Shown one piece after another: positions 62,758-64,000 of a stretch of 64,000 bases of DNA. Position 1 is the first letter of the stretch. The number at the start of each line of letters is the position of its first letter. The stretch lies in assembly GCF_037893015.1 (NCBI RefSeq), contig NC_133666.1, forward strand, positions 224,207,258-224,271,257. The letters are read 5' to 3'. A program made the translations under genes and the position numbers. This DNA is from Macrotis lagotis. Its lineage: Eukaryota; Chordata; Mammalia; Peramelemorphia; Peramelidae. The notes beneath the pieces are model-generated. The model made no database searches. It saw only the letters and a list, made by a program, of their open reading frames with translations, and was not told the DNA's origin.

Positions 62758-62760
<3 letters not shown>
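62501..62760. other. Unassigned sequence
   Basis: 'cttagcttaattcacctaaa' to 'gaggaagttaattttcttca' shows nothing I can place. Confidence 0.4.

Positions 62761-62800
<40 letters not shown>
62761..62800. repeat. (TA)n microsatellite
   Basis: About 20 TA units. Confidence 0.95.
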
Positions 62801-62802
<2 letters not shown>

Positions 62803-62899
62803 AATCCCAGAAGAAAATCTTTTAAAATTTAATCAAATAAGTATTTTTAAAAGCTATCAAAAGTCCTTTGGTTCTTAGAAAAAAATTTCAACTGATAAA

Positions 62900-63420
62900 C
62901 AGTTATTTTCCTCTCCCTCTTCCCCTCCCCTATTCTATTGAGAAAAAAAAATACTTATGACAGATATGCATTGTCAAATAAAACAAATTCCCACATTAAC
63001 CATGTTCAAAAATGTATGTCTCATTGTACATCTTTCCTCCATCATCCATCAGGAGGTGGTTAGTATTTTCCATCAAGTAATATTCATCAAATAACACCTT
63101 GAACAATTATGAAAATACAGTTTGTATAACCTATATTAAATTGCTTGCCTTCTCAATAAGAATGTCAGGAAGGGAGGATGAGAATTTGGAACTCAAAATT
63201 TTAAAAAATGAATGTTAAAAGTTGTTTTTCGGGGCGGCTAGGTGGTACAGTGGATAGAGCACCGGCCTTGGAGTCAGGAGTACCTGAGTTCAAATCCGAC
63301 CTCAGACACTTGATAATTACCTAGCTGTATGGCCTTGGGCAAGCCACTTAACCCCATTGACTTGAAAAATCTAAAAAAAAGTTGCTTTTCATATAACTGG
63401 GGAAAAATAAAATACTAATA
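62900..63420 (+). mobile_element. L1-related 3' sequence split by a SINE
   Basis: 'gtttgtataacctatattaa', 'gcttgccttctcaataagaa' and 'agaatttggaactcaaaatt' are the 3' UTR of marsupial L1s. The poly-A side resumes after the SINE at 63381 ('cttttcatataactgggg'). The upstream part (62900-63100) reads as a reversed L1-like fragment. Confidence 0.65.
63231..63380 (+). mobile_element. tRNA-derived marsupial SINE, well preserved
   Basis: 'ggggcggctaggtggtacag' to 'gacttgaaaaatctaaaaaa'. The target duplication 'gttgtttttc' (63221-63230) versus 'gttgcttttc' (63381-63390) lies in an L1 3' end. Confidence 0.93.
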
Positions 63421-63454
63421 AAGAAAATAAATAATAGAGATAGGAAAATGGGAT

Positions 63455-63537
63455 ACAGTACTATATATATATATGTAATTATATATAAAACATAGATATA
63501 TGTGTGCACATAGTTGGGCTTATATGTGTGTATGTAT

Positions 63538-63580
<43 letters not shown>
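63455..63580. repeat. (TA)n, TG-rich and (CA)n microsatellites
   Basis: TA run at 63460-63475, TG steps at 63495-63538 and (CA)20 at 63539-63580. The Cys/Val/His frames are artefacts. Confidence 0.92.
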
Positions 63581-63584
<4 letters not shown>

Positions 63585-63659
63585 CAACCCCAATTCCCAC
63601 ATTACTCATGCCCCAAAATCTCATTCTGGATTTTGATCCCATCACATATACATATGGGC

Positions 63660-63870
63660 ATAACCAGCTAGTACAGAGTCAGGAAGACTCATTTTCCTGA
63701 GTTCAAATTTGGGCTCAGATACTTCCTACCTGTGTGACTTGGGCAAGTCACTTTACCCTGTTTGTCTCAGGTTCCTCCTTTGTAAAATGAGCTGGAGGAA
63801 ATGGCAAACCACTTCAGTGCTAAGAAAATTCCAAATGGGATCTTGAAAAGTCAAAAATGACTGAACAACA
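63660..63870 (+). mobile_element. tRNA-headed SINE, long form
   Basis: 'gtcaggaagactcattttcc', 'tgagttcaaatttgggctca', 'aaatgagctggaggaaatgg' and 'caaaaatgactgaacaacac', then a short (CA)n. The tRNA head is reduced to 'accagctagtacag'. Confidence 0.85.
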
Positions 63871-64000
63871 CAGACACACACACACACACATAGATATACA
63901 TATATGAAAGCATGTACACATATACACACACATCTCTTTCTAAACAAGACTCACTGAAGAAGATAAGTGAGCTTTGGACTTGATGTCAGTGTCTTTATTA
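63871..64000. other. (CA)n and unassigned end of window
   Basis: A short CA tract (63872-63890) and AT-rich sequence. Nothing else seen. Confidence 0.5.

Noticed and set aside
1-64000. CRISPR array, phage, operon or bacterial mobile element
   Set aside because: The repeats are vertebrate microsatellites, SINEs and LINEs. Gene density, composition and splice-type signals are those of a mammalian nuclear genome.
1-64000. Endogenous retrovirus or LTR element
   Set aside because: I looked for paired LTR-like direct repeats and for gag/pol/env-like segments and recognised none. The reverse-transcriptase relics seen belong to L1, L2-like and CR1/L3-like LINEs.

Overview
This window looks like intergenic or intronic DNA from a marsupial nuclear genome. 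I recognised no complete protein-coding gene. The main evidence is the repeat content: about twenty copies of a tRNA-headed SINE with an A-box/B-box head and the body '...cctagctgtgtggccttgggcaag' (split here for length), two further marsupial-type tRNA-headed SINE families, many MIR/Mar-1-like CORE-SINE relics, L1 3' ends of marsupial type, and abundant L2-like and CR1/L3-like LINE remains. The SINE body resembles Australian marsupials more than opossum as I remember them, and I lean towards a dasyurid-like animal. That lean is recall, not a search.

Layout. 1-7.5 kb: AT-rich sequence with a TA palindromic microsatellite, old SINE relics and an L1 3' end carrying a nested SINE (4.7-5.66 kb). 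7.52-8.30 kb: a Tigger-type (Tc1/mariner superfamily) DNA transposon that has lost its transposase interior. 8.5-15.4 kb: LINE and SINE relics and a GATA microsatellite. 15.7-17.08 kb: a strong CpG island with GC boxes, a MARE/AP-1 pair, NRF1 and ETS motifs and a 17-bp GC-rich minisatellite. It is the only promoter-like region and may be bidirectional. 17-35 kb: LINE-dominated sequence including L1 ORF1 and ORF2 relics, L2-like and CR1/L3-like reverse transcriptase relics on both strands, and a hAT-like element at 25.3 kb. 35-46 kb: mostly unique DNA, a 250-bp inverted repeat pair (40.16/41.23 kb), a compound TG/purine/AC tract (43.3 kb) and an L1 with an expanded TA array inside ORF2. 46-56 kb: nested SINEs in L2-like LINE bodies, a second inverted pair (53.4/54.56 kb) and two exon-like open segments on the minus strand (50.42-50.55 and 51.14-51.41 kb). 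56-64 kb: a CR1/L3 relic, a pyrimidine tract, an L1 3' end, a long unique block that may hold conserved non-coding sequence (59.5-60.3 kb), a hAT-like element and a further L1 with a nested SINE.

The young SINE insertions often keep perfect 9-15 bp target-site duplications, and several interrupt older LINEs, which gives a relative chronology: MIR, L2 and CR1 relics oldest, then DNA transposons and L1s, then the tRNA SINEs. No endogenous retrovirus or LTR element was recognised. The best leads for something functional are the CpG island at 16 kb and the 123-bp candidate coding exon at 50.4 kb, which has matching splice signals. Neither could be assigned to a named gene.
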